A DNA stretch of 64,000 nucleotides from Paracoccus denitrificans (GTDB taxonomy: Bacteria > Pseudomonadota > Alphaproteobacteria > Rhodobacterales > Rhodobacteraceae), in the NCBI RefSeq assembly GCF_900100045.1, contig NZ_FNEA01000017.1, positions 51,087-115,086 on the forward strand. Reading direction: 5' to 3'. Within the stretch, counting starts at the first letter, position 1. Every line of letters begins with the position of its first letter. This document shows, in pieces, positions 9,259-20,101 of this stretch. The notes below the pieces were generated by a model, which saw nothing but the letters and a program-made list of their open reading frames with translations, searched no databases and was not told where the DNA came from. The position numbers and the translations under genes were made by a program.

Positions 9259-10899
9259 TCACGCCCGCCCTTCCAGCAGGCGGAAACGCTGGATCTTGCC
9301 GCTTTCGGTCTTGGGCAGCGCCTCGGCAAAGACCACGCGGCGCGGGTATTTGAAGGGCGCGATGACGGATTTGACGTGATCCTGCAAACACTTGGCCATC
9401 ACCTCGCCAGCCCGGGCACCGGGGCGCAGCACCACATGCGCCTCGACGATCTGCCCGCGCTCGGCCGAAGGGGCGCCCACGACCGCGCATTCCAGCACGT
9501 CGGGATGGGACAGAAGCGCGGCCTCGACCTCGGGGCCGGCGATGTTGTAGCCGGCCGAGACGATGATGCCGTCGGTGCGGGCGGCAAAGTGGAAATAGCC
9601 CTGCTCGTCCTGCCAGAAGCTGTCGCCGGTCAGGTTCCAGCCGTCCTGCACATAGGCGCGCTGCTTGTCCGGGTCGGCCAGATAGCGGCAGCCCACCGGC
9701 CCGCGCACCGCCAGCCGGCCCGTCTCGCCCGGCGGCAGTTCGCAGCCGTCGGGGCCGATGATCCGGGCCTCGTAGCCCGCGACCGGGCGGCCGGTGCAGG
9801 CCGGGCGGCTGTCGCCGAAGCGATTGGTCAGGAAGATGTGCAGCATCTCGGTCGAACCGATGCCGTCCAGCATCGGCTTGCCGGTCTTGGCCATCCATTC
9901 CTCATAGACCGGGCCGGGCAGCGTCTCACCGGCCGAGACGGCGGCGCGCAGGCTGGACAGGTCCGCCCCCTCGTCCATGGCGCGCATCATCACCCGATAG
10001 GCGGTCGGCGCGGTAAAGCAGATGGTGGCGCGGTATTTCTGGATGATCTCGATCATGTTCGGCGGCGAGGCGTTTTCCAGCAGCGCGGCCGAGGCGCCGA
10101 AGCGCAGCGGAAACACCGCCAGCCCGCCCAGCCCGAAGGTAAAGGCCAGGGGCGGCGAGCCGACGAAGACATCCTCGGGCCGCACCTCCAGCACCTCGCG
10201 CGCATAGCCGTCGGCGATGATCAGGATGTCGCGGTGGAAATGCATGGTCGCCTTGGGCTCGCCCGTGGTGCCCGAGGTAAAACCCAAGAGCGCCACGTCG
10301 TCGCGGCCGGTTTGCACCGCCTGAAACCGCACCGGCTGGGACAGGGCGGCGCGGTCCAGTTCGGCATCGTGGTTCGCCGTGCCGTCGAAACCCACCACGG
10401 TCTTCAGATAGCGGCTGTCCTTGGCGGCCAGCGCCAGTTCGTCCATCAGCCGCGTGTCGCAAAGCGCGTGGCTGACCTGGGCCTTGTCGATGATCTTGGC
10501 CAGCTCGCCCGCCCGCAGCATCGGCATGGTGTTGACCACCACCGCGCCAGCCTTGGTCGCGGCCAGCCAGCAGGCCACCATCGCCGGGTTGTTGGCCGAG
10601 CGGATCAGCACCCGGTTGCCGGGCCGCACGCCGTAATCCTCGACCAGCGCATGGGCGATGCGGTTGGTCCAGTCGGTCAGTTCCTTGTAGCTGCGGATGC
10701 GGCCGTTGCCGATCAGCGCGATATGGTCGCCGAAGCCCCGCTCGACCATGCGGTCGGTCAGCTCGACCGCGGCGTTCAGATATTCGGGGTAGTCGAAGCC
10801 GTCCAGCTTCAGCACGGGCCAAAGCTCGGCCGGCGGAAGGTTGTCGCGCGAGAAGGTATCGACATGCGCCGAGGGTCCAAGCGGCGGATTGCCTGTCAT
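9259..10899 (-). CDS. Benzoate/2-aminobenzoate-type CoA ligase
   Basis: This 546-residue cytoplasmic AMP-forming ligase joins an aromatic acid to CoA with ATP. The phosphate-binding loop is FTSGTTGEPKATMH, the adenylation motif is GIGSTEMLHIF, then LTGDSFW, and the catalytic lysine lies in PKTESGKIQRF near the C-terminus. HFHRD after the loop and the length match benzoate- and 2-aminobenzoate-CoA ligases. The start chosen (MTGNPP) has AGGGAGA eight bases upstream; an earlier ATG ten codons up lacks a site. The fused monooxygenase/reductase in the same operon favours 2-aminobenzoate. A salicylate or related substrate cannot be ruled out. Confidence 0.88.
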   Translation of the reverse strand: MTGNPPLGPSAHVDTFSRDNLPPAELWPVLKLDGFDYPEYLNAAVELTDRMVERGFGDHIALIGNGRIRSYKELTDWTNRIAHALVEDYGVRPGNRVLIRSANNPAMVACWLAATKAGAVVVNTMPMLRAGELAKIIDKAQVSHALCDTRLMDELALAAKDSRYLKTVVGFDGTANHDAELDRAALSQPVRFQAVQTGRDDVALLGFTSGTTGEPKATMHFHRDILIIADGYAREVLEVRPEDVFVGSPPLAFTFGLGGLAVFPLRFGASAALLENASPPNMIEIIQKYRATICFTAPTAYRVMMRAMDEGADLSSLRAAVSAGETLPGPVYEEWMAKTGKPMLDGIGSTEMLHIFLTNRFGDSRPACTGRPVAGYEARIIGPDGCELPPGETGRLAVRGPVGCRYLADPDKQRAYVQDGWNLTGDSFWQDEQGYFHFAARTDGIIVSAGYNIAGPEVEAALLSHPDVLECAVVGAPSAERGQIVEAHVVLRPGARAGEVMAKCLQDHVKSVIAPFKYPRRVVFAEALPKTESGKIQRFRLLEGRA

Positions 10900-10965
10900 C
10901 TTCAGTCTCCCTGTTGGGCGGGCCGGCATCTTGTCGTGCCGTGGCCCGCGGGCGCCCCGCCCCCG

Positions 10966-11364
10966 TCAGGCGGGGATCACGGCGGTTGCCTCGATCTCGA
11001 CCTTGGCGCGGTCCTCGACCAATGCGACGACCTGCACCAGCGCCATGGCCGGATAGTGCCGGCCGATGATGTCCTTGTAGGCCTGTCCGATCCCCTTGAG
11101 CGCACCCAGATATTCGCGCTTGTCGGTGACATACCAGGTCAGGCGCACCAGATGTTCGGGCCGCGCGCCGGCCTCGGCCAGCACGGCGACGATGGATTTC
11201 AGCGTCACGCGCACCTGTTCGACGAAATCGTCGGTTTCGAACTCCTGCTGGTCGTTCCAGCCGATCATGCCGCCGGTGAACACCATCCGCCCGGTCGCGG
11301 CGATGCCGTTCGAATAGCCCGGCGTCGCCTTCCAGTTCCTGGGATGCAGAACCTCATGCACCAT
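10966..11364 (-). CDS. Rid family protein lacking the catalytic arginine
   Basis: This 132-residue protein has the YjgF/YER057c/UK114 fold: a central ARPEHLVRLTWYV and the C-terminal KVEIEATAVI are family marks. RidA proteins that hydrolyse enamines and imines have an arginine in FPARS; here the equivalent stretch is YPAMALVQ, with Met in its place. That puts it with Rid subfamilies for which deaminase activity has not been shown. The pathway proposed for this operon makes a cyclic enamine-CoA, so a role in imine/enamine handling is attractive but not supported by the active site. It overlaps the thioesterase gene by 11 bases. Confidence 0.87.
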   Translation of the reverse strand: MVHEVLHPRNWKATPGYSNGIAATGRMVFTGGMIGWNDQQEFETDDFVEQVRVTLKSIVAVLAEAGARPEHLVRLTWYVTDKREYLGALKGIGQAYKDIIGRHYPAMALVQVVALVEDRAKVEIEATAVIPA

Positions 11365-11773
11365 CGCTTGCCTCCATGAATGCGATCATCTTGCGGCGGA
11401 TCACCTCGGGCCAGGGTGCGGCGCGCCCGTCCGGCGTGACCCAGACCAGGGTCGAGACGCATTGCAGCCTGACCTGCCCGCCGGCACTGGCCCGCTGCAC
11501 CAGCCGCGCGCTGGAGCGGCCGACATGCTGGAGCTCCAGCGTGAATTCCAGCACCTCGCCCAGACGCGAGGGGGCCTGGAAGCCGGCCTCGATCTGCACG
11601 GTCGGGACGGCGCAATCCTCCTCGATGTGGATGCGGGTGAAGGGATAGGCCAGCACCTCGGCGAAGAAGTTCTCGATCACCGAGTTCAGCATCTCGAAAT
11701 AGCGGGGGTAAAAGACGATCCCCGCCGGGTCGCAATGGTTGAACTCGACCTGGATGCGACGCAGATAGCTCAT
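11354..11773 (-). CDS. Acyl-CoA thioesterase, 4-hydroxybenzoyl-CoA thioesterase type
   Basis: This is a single hot-dog domain of 139 residues. The N-terminal [17 protein letters not shown] is the 4HBT active-site signature with the catalytic Asp. It would hydrolyse an aromatic or alicyclic CoA thioester in the cytoplasm, either as a pathway step or to recover CoA from dead-end thioesters. The ATG overlaps the stop codon of the acyl-CoA dehydrogenase gene by four bases. Confidence 0.9.
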   Translation of the reverse strand: MSYLRRIQVEFNHCDPAGIVFYPRYFEMLNSVIENFFAEVLAYPFTRIHIEEDCAVPTVQIEAGFQAPSRLGEVLEFTLELQHVGRSSARLVQRASAGGQVRLQCVSTLVWVTPDGRAAPWPEVIRRKMIAFMEASDGA

Positions 11774-12906
11774 CCCAACACGCTCCGGGCGATCACCACG
11801 CGCTGCACGTCGCTGGCGCCCTCATAGATGCGCAGGGCGCGGATGTCGCGGTAAAGCGCCTCGACCGCGGTGCCGTGGCGCACGCCGTCGCCGCCATGCA
11901 GCTGCAGCGCGGCGTCGATCACCTCCTGCGCGGCCTCGGTGGCGTAAAGCTTGGCCATCGCCGCCTCGCGGGTGACACGGGGGGCGCCCATGTCCTTGGT
12001 CCAGGCGGCGCGATAGACCAGCAGCGCCGCCGCATCGACCCTGACGGCCATGTCGGCCAGGTGGCCCTGCACGATCTGATGATCGGCCAGCGCGCCGCCG
12101 CCGGCCCGCGGCCTGTGCACCCGCGCCAGGGCTTCGTCCAGCGCGCGCCGCGCCATGCCAAGCGCCGCCGCGCCGACGGTGGGGCGGAACACGTCCAGCA
12201 CCGACATGGCGATCTTGAAGCCCTCGCCCGGCCGGCCGATCAGCGCCGCATCCGGCAGCACCACCCCGTCCAGCTTCAGCCGCGCCAGCGGATGCGGCGC
12301 GATGACCTCGATCCGCTCGGCGACGGACAGCCCGGCGCAGTCGGCCGGCATCAGGAAGGCCGAAAGGCCGCGCGCGCCGGGCGCCTCGCCCGTGCGGGCG
12401 AAGATCACGTAAATATCCGCGATGCCGCCGTTCGAGATATAGGTCTTTTCGCCCGTCAGCCGCCAGCCGCCCGGCGTGCGCTCGGCCAGTGTCGCCGTGC
12501 TGGCCACGTCCGAGCCGGCGCCCGGCTCGGTCAGCGCAAAGGCCGAAATCGCCCGGCCCGTGCGCGTCCGATCCAGCCATTCGCGCTGGCCGGGAGTGCC
12601 GAACAGCGACACCGCCCCCATGCCCAGCCCCTGCATGGCAAAGGCGAAATCGGCCAGCGGGTCGTGCCGCGCCAGCGTCTCGCGGATCAGGCACAGGCTG
12701 CGCACGTCCAGCGCCTCGCCCTCGGCCGCGCCGCTATGGCGCAGAAAGCCCGCCTGCCCCAGCGCCGCGACCAGCCCGCGGCAAGCCGCATCCACGTCAC
12801 CGTGATCCACCGGCAGATGCGCCGCGCACCAGTCCTCGAGCGCCGCCGAAAGTTCGCGGTGGCGGGTCTCGAAAAAGGGCCAGTCCAGAAAGCTGCGATC
12901 CGCCAT
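11770..12906 (-). CDS. Acyl-CoA dehydrogenase
   Basis: This 378-residue FAD enzyme introduces an alpha,beta double bond into an acyl-Co[15 protein letters not shown] and [10 protein letters not shown] are the FAD/substrate signatures. LQLHGGDGV and [10 protein letters not shown] close the protein; the Glu of YEG is the usual catalytic base. The gene starts three bases after the hydratase stop. In the aromatic pathway it would oxidise the reduced ring or the opened dicarboxyl-CoA; the exact substrate is not readable from the sequence. Confidence 0.9.
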   Translation of the reverse strand: MADRSFLDWPFFETRHRELSAALEDWCAAHLPVDHGDVDAACRGLVAALGQAGFLRHSGAAEGEALDVRSLCLIRETLARHDPLADFAFAMQGLGMGAVSLFGTPGQREWLDRTRTGRAISAFALTEPGAGSDVASTATLAERTPGGWRLTGEKTYISNGGIADIYVIFARTGEAPGARGLSAFLMPADCAGLSVAERIEVIAPHPLARLKLDGVVLPDAALIGRPGEGFKIAMSVLDVFRPTVGAAALGMARRALDEALARVHRPRAGGGALADHQIVQGHLADMAVRVDAAALLVYRAAWTKDMGAPRVTREAAMAKLYATEAAQEVIDAALQLHGGDGVRHGTAVEALYRDIRALRIYEGASDVQRVVIARSVLG

Positions 12907-12909
12907 GTC

Positions 12910-13718
<809 letters not shown>

Positions 13719-13722
<4 letters not shown>

Positions 13723-14156
13723 TTCGGCCCCCCCATGCGTTTCAGGATTTCGGTCAGCAGGTCGATGTCCTGCTCGGTCAGCCCGGCGAAAATGCGGTTC
13801 ACCTCGGCCTCGTGATCGGCGGCAAAGCTCTCGAAGGCCGCCAGCCCCTCGGGCGTCAGGCTGACGAAGACCGTGCGCCGGTCGGTTTCCGAGGGCGTGC
13901 GCCGCGCCAGCCCGTCCTTTTCCAGCCGGTCCACGACCGCCGTGGCATTGCCGTTCGAGACCAGCAGCATCCGCGACAGCTCGCTCATGGTGACGCCCTC
14001 GCGCCGGCGATACAGCGCCGCCATCACGTCGAAGCGCGGCAGCGTGGTGTCGTGCCGGACCCGCAGGAATTCGCGCAACTGCCCCTCGGCCGCGCGGGTG
14101 ACGCCCAGCAGGCGGATCCACAGCTTCAGCCGGCGCTTGGACAGGGGATCGCTCAT
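13719..14156 (-). CDS. MarR family transcriptional regulator
   Basis: This 145-residue winged-helix repressor has the recognition region [26 protein letters not shown] (core: [15 protein letters not shown]) and the wing [17 protein letters not shown]. It sits inside the operon it probably controls, with ATGA overlaps on both sides. Regulators of this family in aromatic-acid clusters usually respond to the CoA thioester. The palindrome at 17245-17260 in the divergent promoter region is the most likely operator. An internal position means repressor level follows operon expression. Confidence 0.9.
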
Positions 14157-14890
14157 GCCTCGCCCCCCGCGATGGCGATGGCCTGGCCGTTGATCCCCTC
14201 GGAGCCCGGACCGCACAGCCACAGCGCCGCGGCACTGACCTCGGCGGGCTGGATCAGCCGGCCCTGCGGATTGGTCGCGGTCAGCGCGGCCAGCGCCTGC
14301 TCCCGGCTCTTGCCGGTCTTGTCCATGATGGTGGCGATGGAACGCGCCGTCATCTCGGTGTCCAGGAAGCCGGGGCACAGCGCGTTGACCGTCACCGGCC
14401 GCCGCGCCACCTCCAGCGCCAGGCTGCGGACCAGCCCGACCACGCCATGCTTGGCCGCCGCATAGGGCGCGACGTAGGCATAGCCGCGAAGGCCGGCGGT
14501 CGAGGCCACGGCGATCAGCCGGCCCCAGCCGGGCAATTGCGCCAGCCCCTCGCGAAAGGTCAGGAAGGTGCCGGTCAGGTTCACCGCCAGCATGGCGTTC
14601 CACTGCTCCAGCGTGGTGCGGCCCAAGGGCGCACTTTCCGCAGCGCCGGCGTTGGCGATGACGATATCGCAGGGGCCGGCATCGGCGAACATCGCCTTGA
14701 CGCTGGGCTCACTGGTCACGTCGGCGGTCAGGGCGCGGGCGCCGGTCTGTTCGGCCACGGCCTCCAGCGGCGCCTTGCGGCGGCCGCAGATCACCACCTC
14801 GGCCCCGGCCCGGGCAAAGGCGCGCGCCAGATCGGCGCCGACGCCCGTGCCGCCCCCGGTGATCAGCACCCGCTTGCCCGCGATGGTCAT
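14153..14890 (-). CDS. Short-chain dehydrogenase/reductase
   Basis: This is a 245-residue NAD(P)-dependent oxidoreductase. The cofactor motif is [15 protein letters not shown] is in [10 protein letters not shown], the catalytic Ser is in VASTAGL, and the Tyr/Lys pair is in YAAAKHG, with YVAP directly before it. The start at [11 protein letters not shown] overlaps the end of the fused oxygenase gene by ATGA. In this operon it could oxidise or reduce the alicyclic 3-hydroxy/3-oxo-acyl-CoA intermediate. Confidence 0.88.
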   Translation of the reverse strand: MTIAGKRVLITGGGTGVGADLARAFARAGAEVVICGRRKAPLEAVAEQTGARALTADVTSEPSVKAMFADAGPCDIVIANAGAAESAPLGRTTLEQWNAMLAVNLTGTFLTFREGLAQLPGWGRLIAVASTAGLRGYAYVAPYAAAKHGVVGLVRSLALEVARRPVTVNALCPGFLDTEMTARSIATIMDKTGKSREQALAALTATNPQGRLIQPAEVSAAALWLCGPGSEGINGQAIAIAGGEA

Positions 14891-17172
14891 GCCCGGATCG
14901 CCTCCTGCGCGCGGCTGCGCAACCGCAGCGCCTGGTCGCGGCCGGCCAGATAGGGCAAGGGCCAGGCCGCGGCCTCGTCCCCGGCCTCGACGGCGGCGTG
15001 CAAGGTCCAATAGGGATCGGCCAGATGCGGCCGCGCCAGGCAGACCAGATCGGCCCGGCCGGCCAGCAGGATGCCGTTCACCTGATCGGCCTCGGTGATA
15101 TTGCCCACCGCCATCGTCGCCAGCCCCGCCTCGTTGCGGATGCGGTCGCTGAACGGGGTCTGGAACATCCGGCCATAGATCGGCCGCGCCCCGGTGCTGG
15201 TCTGGCCGGCCGAGACGTCGACGATGTCGGCGCCGGCATCGGCGAACATCCGGGCGATCTCGACCGCCTCCTCGGGCGTCACGCCCTCGTCCCCCACCCA
15301 GTCATTGGCCGAGATGCGCACCGACATCGGCTTTTCCGCCGGCCATGCGTCCCGCATCGCCGCGAACACCTCCAGCGGATAGCGCATGCGGTTTTCCAGG
15401 CTGCCGCCGTATTCGTCCTCGCGCCGGTTCGACAACGGCGAGATGAAGCTGGAGATCAGATAGCCATGCGCCGCATGCAGCTCGACCATGTCGAAGCCCG
15501 CCCGCGCCGCCATGCCGGTCGCGGCGACGAACTGGTCGCGCACCATGTCCATGTCGGCGCGGTCCATCGCCTTGGGCACGGCATTGCCGTCCTGCCACGG
15601 GATCGCGCTGGCCGAGATCAGCGGCCAGTTGCCCTGGGCCAGCGGCCGGTCGGCATCCTGCCAGCCCAGCTGGGTCGAGCCCTTGCGGCCGGAATGGCCG
15701 ATCTGCATGCAGATCTTCGCCCGCGTCTCGGCATGGGTGAAATCGACGATCCGCTTCCAGGCCGCCTCGTGTTCGGGTGCGTAAAGACCCGGACAGCCAA
15801 GGCTGATCCGCCCCTCGGGCGAGACGCAGGTCATCTCGGTATAGACCAGCCCGGCACCGCCCTTGGCGCGTTCGGCGTAATGGGCGAAATGCCAGTCGGT
15901 CGGGCAGCCGTCCACGGCCTTGTATTGCGCCATGGGCGAGACGACGATGCGGTTTTCCAGCTCCATGTCGCGCAGCCGGAAGGGCGCGAACATCGGGCGC
16001 CGGCCCTTGCGCCCGCCTGCGCGTTCCTGGAACCAGTCCTCGGCCTGCCCCAGCCATTCGGGATCGCGCAGGCGCAGGTTCTCGTGGCTGATGCGCTGCG
16101 AACGGGTCAGCAGCGAATAGGCGAATTGCAGGGGTTCCATGTCCAGGTAACGCTCGACCTGCTCGAACCATTCCAGGCTGTTGCGCGCGGCCGATTGCAG
16201 GCGCAGCACCTCGATGCGGCGCTCTTCCTGATAGCGTTCGAAGGCGGCCGGCATCGTCGGTTCCGAGTGCAGGTATTCGGCCAGCGCGATGGCGCTGTCG
16301 AAGGCCAGCCGCGAACCCGAGCCGATCGAGAAATGCCCGGTCGCCGCCGCATCGCCCATCAGCACGACATTCTCGTGATACCAACGCTCGCAGATCACCC
16401 GCGGGAACTGGATCCAGACCGCCGAGCCGCGCAGATGCGCCGCATTGGACATCAACTCGTGGCCACCAAGGTGGCGCTCGAAGATCTTGCGGCAGGTTTC
16501 GACCGTTTCCTCCTTGGACATGTCGGGAAAGCCCAGCTTCTCCCAGGTCTCGGGCAGGGTCTCGACGATGAAGGTCGCGGTGTTGTCGTCGAACTGGTAG
16601 ACATGCGCCCAGATCCAGCCATGCTCGGTGCGCTCGAAGATGAAGGTGAAGGCGTCGTCGAATTTCTGATGCGTGCCCAGCCAGACGAACTTGCAGCGCC
16701 TCGTGTCGATGTCGGGCTTGAACACCTCGGCATATTCGGCGCGCACCAGGCTGTTGATGCCGTCGCAGCCCACCACCAGGTCGTAATCCTTGCGGTATTC
16801 CTCGGCCGAGCGGAACTCGGTCTCGAAGCGCAGGTCGATGCCCAGTTCGCGCGCACGGGCTTGCAGCAGGACCAGCATCTGCTTGCGGCCGATGCCCGCG
16901 AAGCCATGCCCGCCCGAGACGGTGCGCACGCCGTCATGCACCACGGCGATGTCGTCCCAATAGGCGAAATGGCTGCGGATCGCCTCGGTGCTGGCGGGGT
17001 CGTTCTGCTGCATCCGCCCCAGCGCGTCGTCCGACAGAACCACGCCCCAGCCGAAAGTGTCGTTGGCCTTGTTGCGTTCCAGCACGGTGATCTGGTGCGA
17101 CGGGTCGCGCAGCTTCATCGAAATGGCGAAATACAGCCCAGCCGGTCCACCGCCCATGCACAAAATCTTCAT
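14887..17172 (-). CDS. Fused FAD monooxygenase / flavin reductase, 2-aminobenzoyl-CoA monooxygenase/reductase type
   Basis: This 761-residue fusion is the marker of the hybrid anthranilate pathway. Residues 1 to about 390 are an aromatic hydroxylase: FAD loop [23 protein letters not shown] and [15 protein letters not shown]. Residues about 400-750 are an Old Yellow Enzyme barrel: [16 protein letters not shown], then [11 protein letters not shown] and [14 protein letters not shown]. In Azoarcus evansii this kind of protein hydroxylates and reduces 2-aminobenzoyl-CoA to a 2-amino-5-oxocyclohexene carboxyl-CoA. Databases also use the name salicylyl-CoA 5-hydroxylase for relatives. GGGAGGTGAGCG precedes the ATG. 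It is the first gene of the operon. Confidence 0.9.
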   Translation of the reverse strand: MKILCMGGGPAGLYFAISMKLRDPSHQITVLERNKANDTFGWGVVLSDDALGRMQQNDPASTEAIRSHFAYWDDIAVVHDGVRTVSGGHGFAGIGRKQMLVLLQARARELGIDLRFETEFRSAEEYRKDYDLVVGCDGINSLVRAEYAEVFKPDIDTRRCKFVWLGTHQKFDDAFTFIFERTEHGWIWAHVYQFDDNTATFIVETLPETWEKLGFPDMSKEETVETCRKIFERHLGGHELMSNAAHLRGSAVWIQFPRVICERWYHENVVLMGDAAATGHFSIGSGSRLAFDSAIALAEYLHSEPTMPAAFERYQEERRIEVLRLQSAARNSLEWFEQVERYLDMEPLQFAYSLLTRSQRISHENLRLRDPEWLGQAEDWFQERAGGRKGRRPMFAPFRLRDMELENRIVVSPMAQYKAVDGCPTDWHFAHYAERAKGGAGLVYTEMTCVSPEGRISLGCPGLYAPEHEAAWKRIVDFTHAETRAKICMQIGHSGRKGSTQLGWQDADRPLAQGNWPLISASAIPWQDGNAVPKAMDRADMDMVRDQFVAATGMAARAGFDMVELHAAHGYLISSFISPLSNRREDEYGGSLENRMRYPLEVFAAMRDAWPAEKPMSVRISANDWVGDEGVTPEEAVEIARMFADAGADIVDVSAGQTSTGARPIYGRMFQTPFSDRIRNEAGLATMAVGNITEADQVNGILLAGRADLVCLARPHLADPYWTLHAAVEAGDEAAAWPLPYLAGRDQALRLRSRAQEAIRA

Positions 17173-17231
17173 CGCTCACCTCCCTGCGCCTTTCCGCCCC
17201 CTGAGGAAAACCTGCCAGCGAATCGGATTCG

Positions 17232-17260
17232 TTTCAAGTTTAAAATTTCAAGCTTGAAAT
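17232..17260. promoter_or_regulatory. Palindromic operator in divergent promoter region
   Basis: ATTTCAAGCTTGAAAT (17245-17260) is a perfect 16-base palindrome; a third half site, TTTCAAG, lies at 17232-17238, 14 bases from the copy at 17246. The stretch is far richer in A/T than its surroundings. TTGAAA within the palindrome (17254-17259) is a good -35 for the plus-strand dehydrogenase gene, with CATGAT at 17276 as a -10. It is probably bound by the operon's MarR protein. Confidence 0.6.
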
Positions 17261-17311
17261 GATTTTTGCCGGTGGCATGATGCGCATGGGATGCAGTGCG
17301 GAGTTTGCGAC

Positions 17312-18427
17312 ATGACAACCATTGCCGTCATCGGCCTGGGCACCATGGGCTTGGGCATCGCCCAGACCTATGCCGCCGCGGGTTTTGCCGTTCTGGCGAC
17401 CGATGCCGTGCCAGAGGCGCGCGAGACTGCGCTGGGCCGGCTGCGCGCCGGCCTTGCGCCTCGGGTCCGGGCCGGCAAGCTGGCGCAAGCCGATCTGGAC
17501 GCGATCCTGGCCCGCATCACCGTCGTCGACGGCCCCAAGGCCATGGGCGCCACCGATCTGGCCATCGAGGCGGTGGTCGAGCGGATGCCGGTCAAGCAGA
17601 GCCTTTTCGCCGCATTGGAGGCGGTGGTGGCGCCCGATGCGGTGCTGGCGAGCAATACGTCCTCGCTGTCGATGGCTGCCATGGCCGAGGGGCTGGCCCG
17701 CCCCGAGCGCCTGCTGGGCCTGCATTTCTTCAACCCGGCGCCGGTGATGAAACTGGTCGAGCTGGTGGCCCATCCCGGGACCGGCGCAGCAGCGCTGGAC
17801 CGCGCCCGCCGACTGACCGAGGCCGCCGGCAAGACCGTGATCCCATGCCCCGACCGGCCCGGCTTCATCGTCAACCGCTGCGCCCGGCCGTTTTACGGCG
17901 AGGCGCTGGCGATGCTGGAGGAAGGCCGCAGCGCGGCCGAGATCGACGCGGCGATGCAGGCGGCGGGCTACCCCCTGGGCCCCTTTGGCCTGATCGACCT
18001 GGTGGGGGCCGACATCAACCTGGCGGCCACAGAAAGCCTTGCCGCCGCCATGGAGGGCCATCCGCGCTATCACGTCTTCGACGCGCTGCGGCGGCAGGTC
18101 GCCTCGGGCGATCTGGGGCGCAAGACCGGCCGGGGCTTCCTTTACCCGGACGAGCCCGGCCCCGCCCCCAAGGATGCCAAGGCCATCGCCCGGCGCATCG
18201 AGGCGGCGCTGGTCAACGAGGCCGGCTGGCTGCTGGCCGAAGGCGGCACGACGCAGCAAGGCATCGACACGGCGCTGAAACTGGGCCTGAACTTCCCGCG
18301 CGGCCCGTTCGAGGTGCTGGCCGCGCAGGGGCATGAGCGGGTGTTGGCCCGGCTGGACCACCTTGCCGCCGCCGCGCCGGCCCATTTGGACGGACGCTAC
18401 CAGCCCGCTCCGGTGCTGACGCGCTGA
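17312..18427 (+). CDS. 3-hydroxyacyl-CoA dehydrogenase
   Basis: This is a 371-residue NAD-dependent enzyme. The nucleotide loop is VIGLGTMGLGIAQ, the family signature is HFFNPAPVMKLVELV, and two consecutive C-terminal helical domains follow (GFIVNRCARPFYGEAL; then FPRGPFEVL), as in PaaH-type proteins. The start at MTTIAV is preferred because GGAG lies nine bases before it; an upstream ATG would add MQCGVCD. It diverges from the aromatic operon across a shared operator and most likely supplies its beta-oxidation step. Confidence 0.9.
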   Translation: MTTIAVIGLGTMGLGIAQTYAAAGFAVLATDAVPEARETALGRLRAGLAPRVRAGKLAQADLDAILARITVVDGPKAMGATDLAIEAVVERMPVKQSLFAALEAVVAPDAVLASNTSSLSMAAMAEGLARPERLLGLHFFNPAPVMKLVELVAHPGTGAAALDRARRLTEAAGKTVIPCPDRPGFIVNRCARPFYGEALAMLEEGRSAAEIDAAMQAAGYPLGPFGLIDLVGADINLAATESLAAAMEGHPRYHVFDALRRQVASGDLGRKTGRGFLYPDEPGPAPKDAKAIARRIEAALVNEAGWLLAEGGTTQQGIDTALKLGLNFPRGPFEVLAAQGHERVLARLDHLAAAAPAHLDGRYQPAPVLTR

Positions 18428-18428
18428 T

Positions 18429-19169
18429 TCACGGCTGCGCGAAACGGGCCGAGACCTCGGCAGGACCGACCCGGGCATGGGCGCTGCGGGCGCCATCCAG
18501 CGGCAAGGGGCCGATCCGGGCGCCGGTGATGACGACATTGCCCCGGCGCAGCGGCAGGCCCTGCGCCGCCGCGTGACCGGCCAGCCAGGACAGGAAACCC
18601 ACCGCCTCGGCCAGACTCGCCGCGGCCTCGGGGGCGGCGACGGGTTGGTCGTTCAGCCGAAGTTCGATCCCCAGCCGGCCGGTCATGCCGTCGCGCCAGC
18701 CGGGCAACACATCGCCCAGCACGATCCCGGCCGAGCCGAAGCCGTCGGCCATCAGTTCCAGCGGGCTCGCCATCCTGCGGTCGGCAAGGCGCGGGGCGAC
18801 CAATTCAAAAGCCAGCCGCACCTCGGCAATGGCATCCGTCGCAGCGGCGGCTGTCGCACCGGCGGGCAGGTCCGCGCCAAGGATCAGGGCGGTCTCGACC
18901 TCGATACAGGCATCGGCCGGCAAGGGCCGCAAAAGGGCGCCCGAGCGGACGACCCCCTGCCCCGGCAGAGCGCCGGCATGGCGGTCCCGGCCGGCCAGCA
19001 GCGCCATTTTCCAGGCACCGCCGCCAAGCGCCCGGATCACCGCCCCTTGCACCGCATAGGCCGCGTCGGGATCGGGCGGCGGCGGGGTCAGGCCGGGCAG
19101 GCGCGGCGCGCCCCGATGGACCGCCAGCAGGGCGCGGGCGGCGGCCTCGGGATCGAATGCGGCGCTCAC
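18429..19169 (-). CDS. 2-keto-4-pentenoate hydratase / fumarylacetoacetase-like protein
   Basis: This 246-residue protein is related to MhpD-type hydratases: EVETALILGADLP carries the paired acidic metal ligands, and AFELVAPRLADRR and DGFGSAGIVLGD follow as in the family. It starts at a GTG that overlaps the kinase stop codon (GTGA); longer in-frame readings only cross the kinase gene in another frame. It would hydrate or cleave a 2-oxo acid in the cytoplasm. It is the last gene of the LacI-controlled cassette and lies one base from the convergent dehydrogenase gene, leaving no room for a terminator. Confidence 0.8.
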   Translation of the reverse strand: MSAAFDPEAAARALLAVHRGAPRLPGLTPPPPDPDAAYAVQGAVIRALGGGAWKMALLAGRDRHAGALPGQGVVRSGALLRPLPADACIEVETALILGADLPAGATAAAATDAIAEVRLAFELVAPRLADRRMASPLELMADGFGSAGIVLGDVLPGWRDGMTGRLGIELRLNDQPVAAPEAAASLAEAVGFLSWLAGHAAAQGLPLRRGNVVITGARIGPLPLDGARSAHARVGPAEVSARFAQP

Positions 19170-20101
19170 GTCGCCACCTTCAGGCCCAGGTCGGGCATGG
19201 CGCTGCGCGGGATGACCGCGCCGGGATGGGCCACGACGACCGAGGCCAGGCGGGCAGCAAGGGCCACGGCCTCGACCGGCGACAACCCTGCCTCGGACGC
19301 GACCAGCCAGCCGGCATTGAAGCTGTCGCCGGCGCCGGTGGTATCGAGCGCGGCGATCTTCGGCGGCAGCGGATGGGTCTCGATCCGGGTGCGGCCGGGC
19401 GCGCGGTGCAGCACCTCGTCCCCTCCGGTGGTCAGCACGATCTCGGCTCCGCCCAGCCCGGCCAGCAGCGCCATCGCCCCGGCCGGGTCCGCGACCCCAA
19501 AGCAGCCGGCCAGATCGTCCAGCGAGGGCAGGATCAGTGTCGCCAGCGCCGCCGCGCGGGCGATCACCTGGCGCGCAACAGCGGCATCGGGCCAAAGGGC
19601 GGGGCGGTAATTCGTGTCCAGCACGATCCGGCCCCCCGCCGCCAACCGCCGTTCCAGCGCCGCGAACAGCCGTTCGCGGCTTTCTGGCAGCAGGATCGCC
19701 AGCGTGACGCCGGACAACAGCACCGTCCCGGCCTCGGCCACGGCATGCAGCGCCTCGTCGCCATTCTGGAACATGCGCCGCGCCGGCGCCTGTTCGCGCC
19801 AGTAAAGAAAGCTGCGCTCGCCCCGCATGTCGGTCGAGATGAAGCTGAGCCCGGGGCGGCCGCCCGGTTCGGTGGCGCAAAGATCGGCCACGCCCTCCTC
19901 GGCCATGACGCCGCGCAACCAGCGGCTCATCGCGTCGTCGCCGAGTTGCGACAGATAGCCGACCGAGCCGGCCGGCATGAGCCGCGCCAGATAGATGGCA
20001 CTGTTCAGCGTGTCGCCGCCCGCGCGCCGGTCGAAGGTCGAAGGCGCATCGCGGCGCGCGGTGAACTCGACCAGCGGCTCACCGATGCAAAGGTAGCGCA
20101 T
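19166..20101 (-). CDS. PfkB family sugar kinase, 2-keto-3-deoxygluconate kinase-like
   Basis: This 311-residue kinase has the ribokinase fold: GGDTLNSAIYLARL near residue 28 for substrate binding, and DTTGAGDSFNAGW near residue 255 with the catalytic Asp and anion hole. FLYWREQAPAR matches the lid and sugar site of KDG kinases. It would phosphorylate a 2-keto-3-deoxy sugar acid. A second kinase of the same type occurs at 45297-46214. The gene overlaps the dehydrogenase gene by 23 bases. Confidence 0.85.
   Translation of the reverse strand: MRYLCIGEPLVEFTARRDAPSTFDRRAGGDTLNSAIYLARLMPAGSVGYLSQLGDDAMSRWLRGVMAEEGVADLCATEPGGRPGLSFISTDMRGERSFLYWREQAPARRMFQNGDEALHAVAEAGTVLLSGVTLAILLPESRERLFAALERRLAAGGRIVLDTNYRPALWPDAAVARQVIARAAALATLILPSLDDLAGCFGVADPAGAMALLAGLGGAEIVLTTGGDEVLHRAPGRTRIETHPLPPKIAALDTTGAGDSFNAGWLVASEAGLSPVEAVALAARLASVVVAHPGAVIPRSAMPDLGLKVAT

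Noticed and set aside
18420..18435. Terminator between the convergent hydroxyacyl-CoA dehydrogenase and hydratase genes
   Set aside because: The two stop codons are one base apart and no hairpin or T-run is visible.
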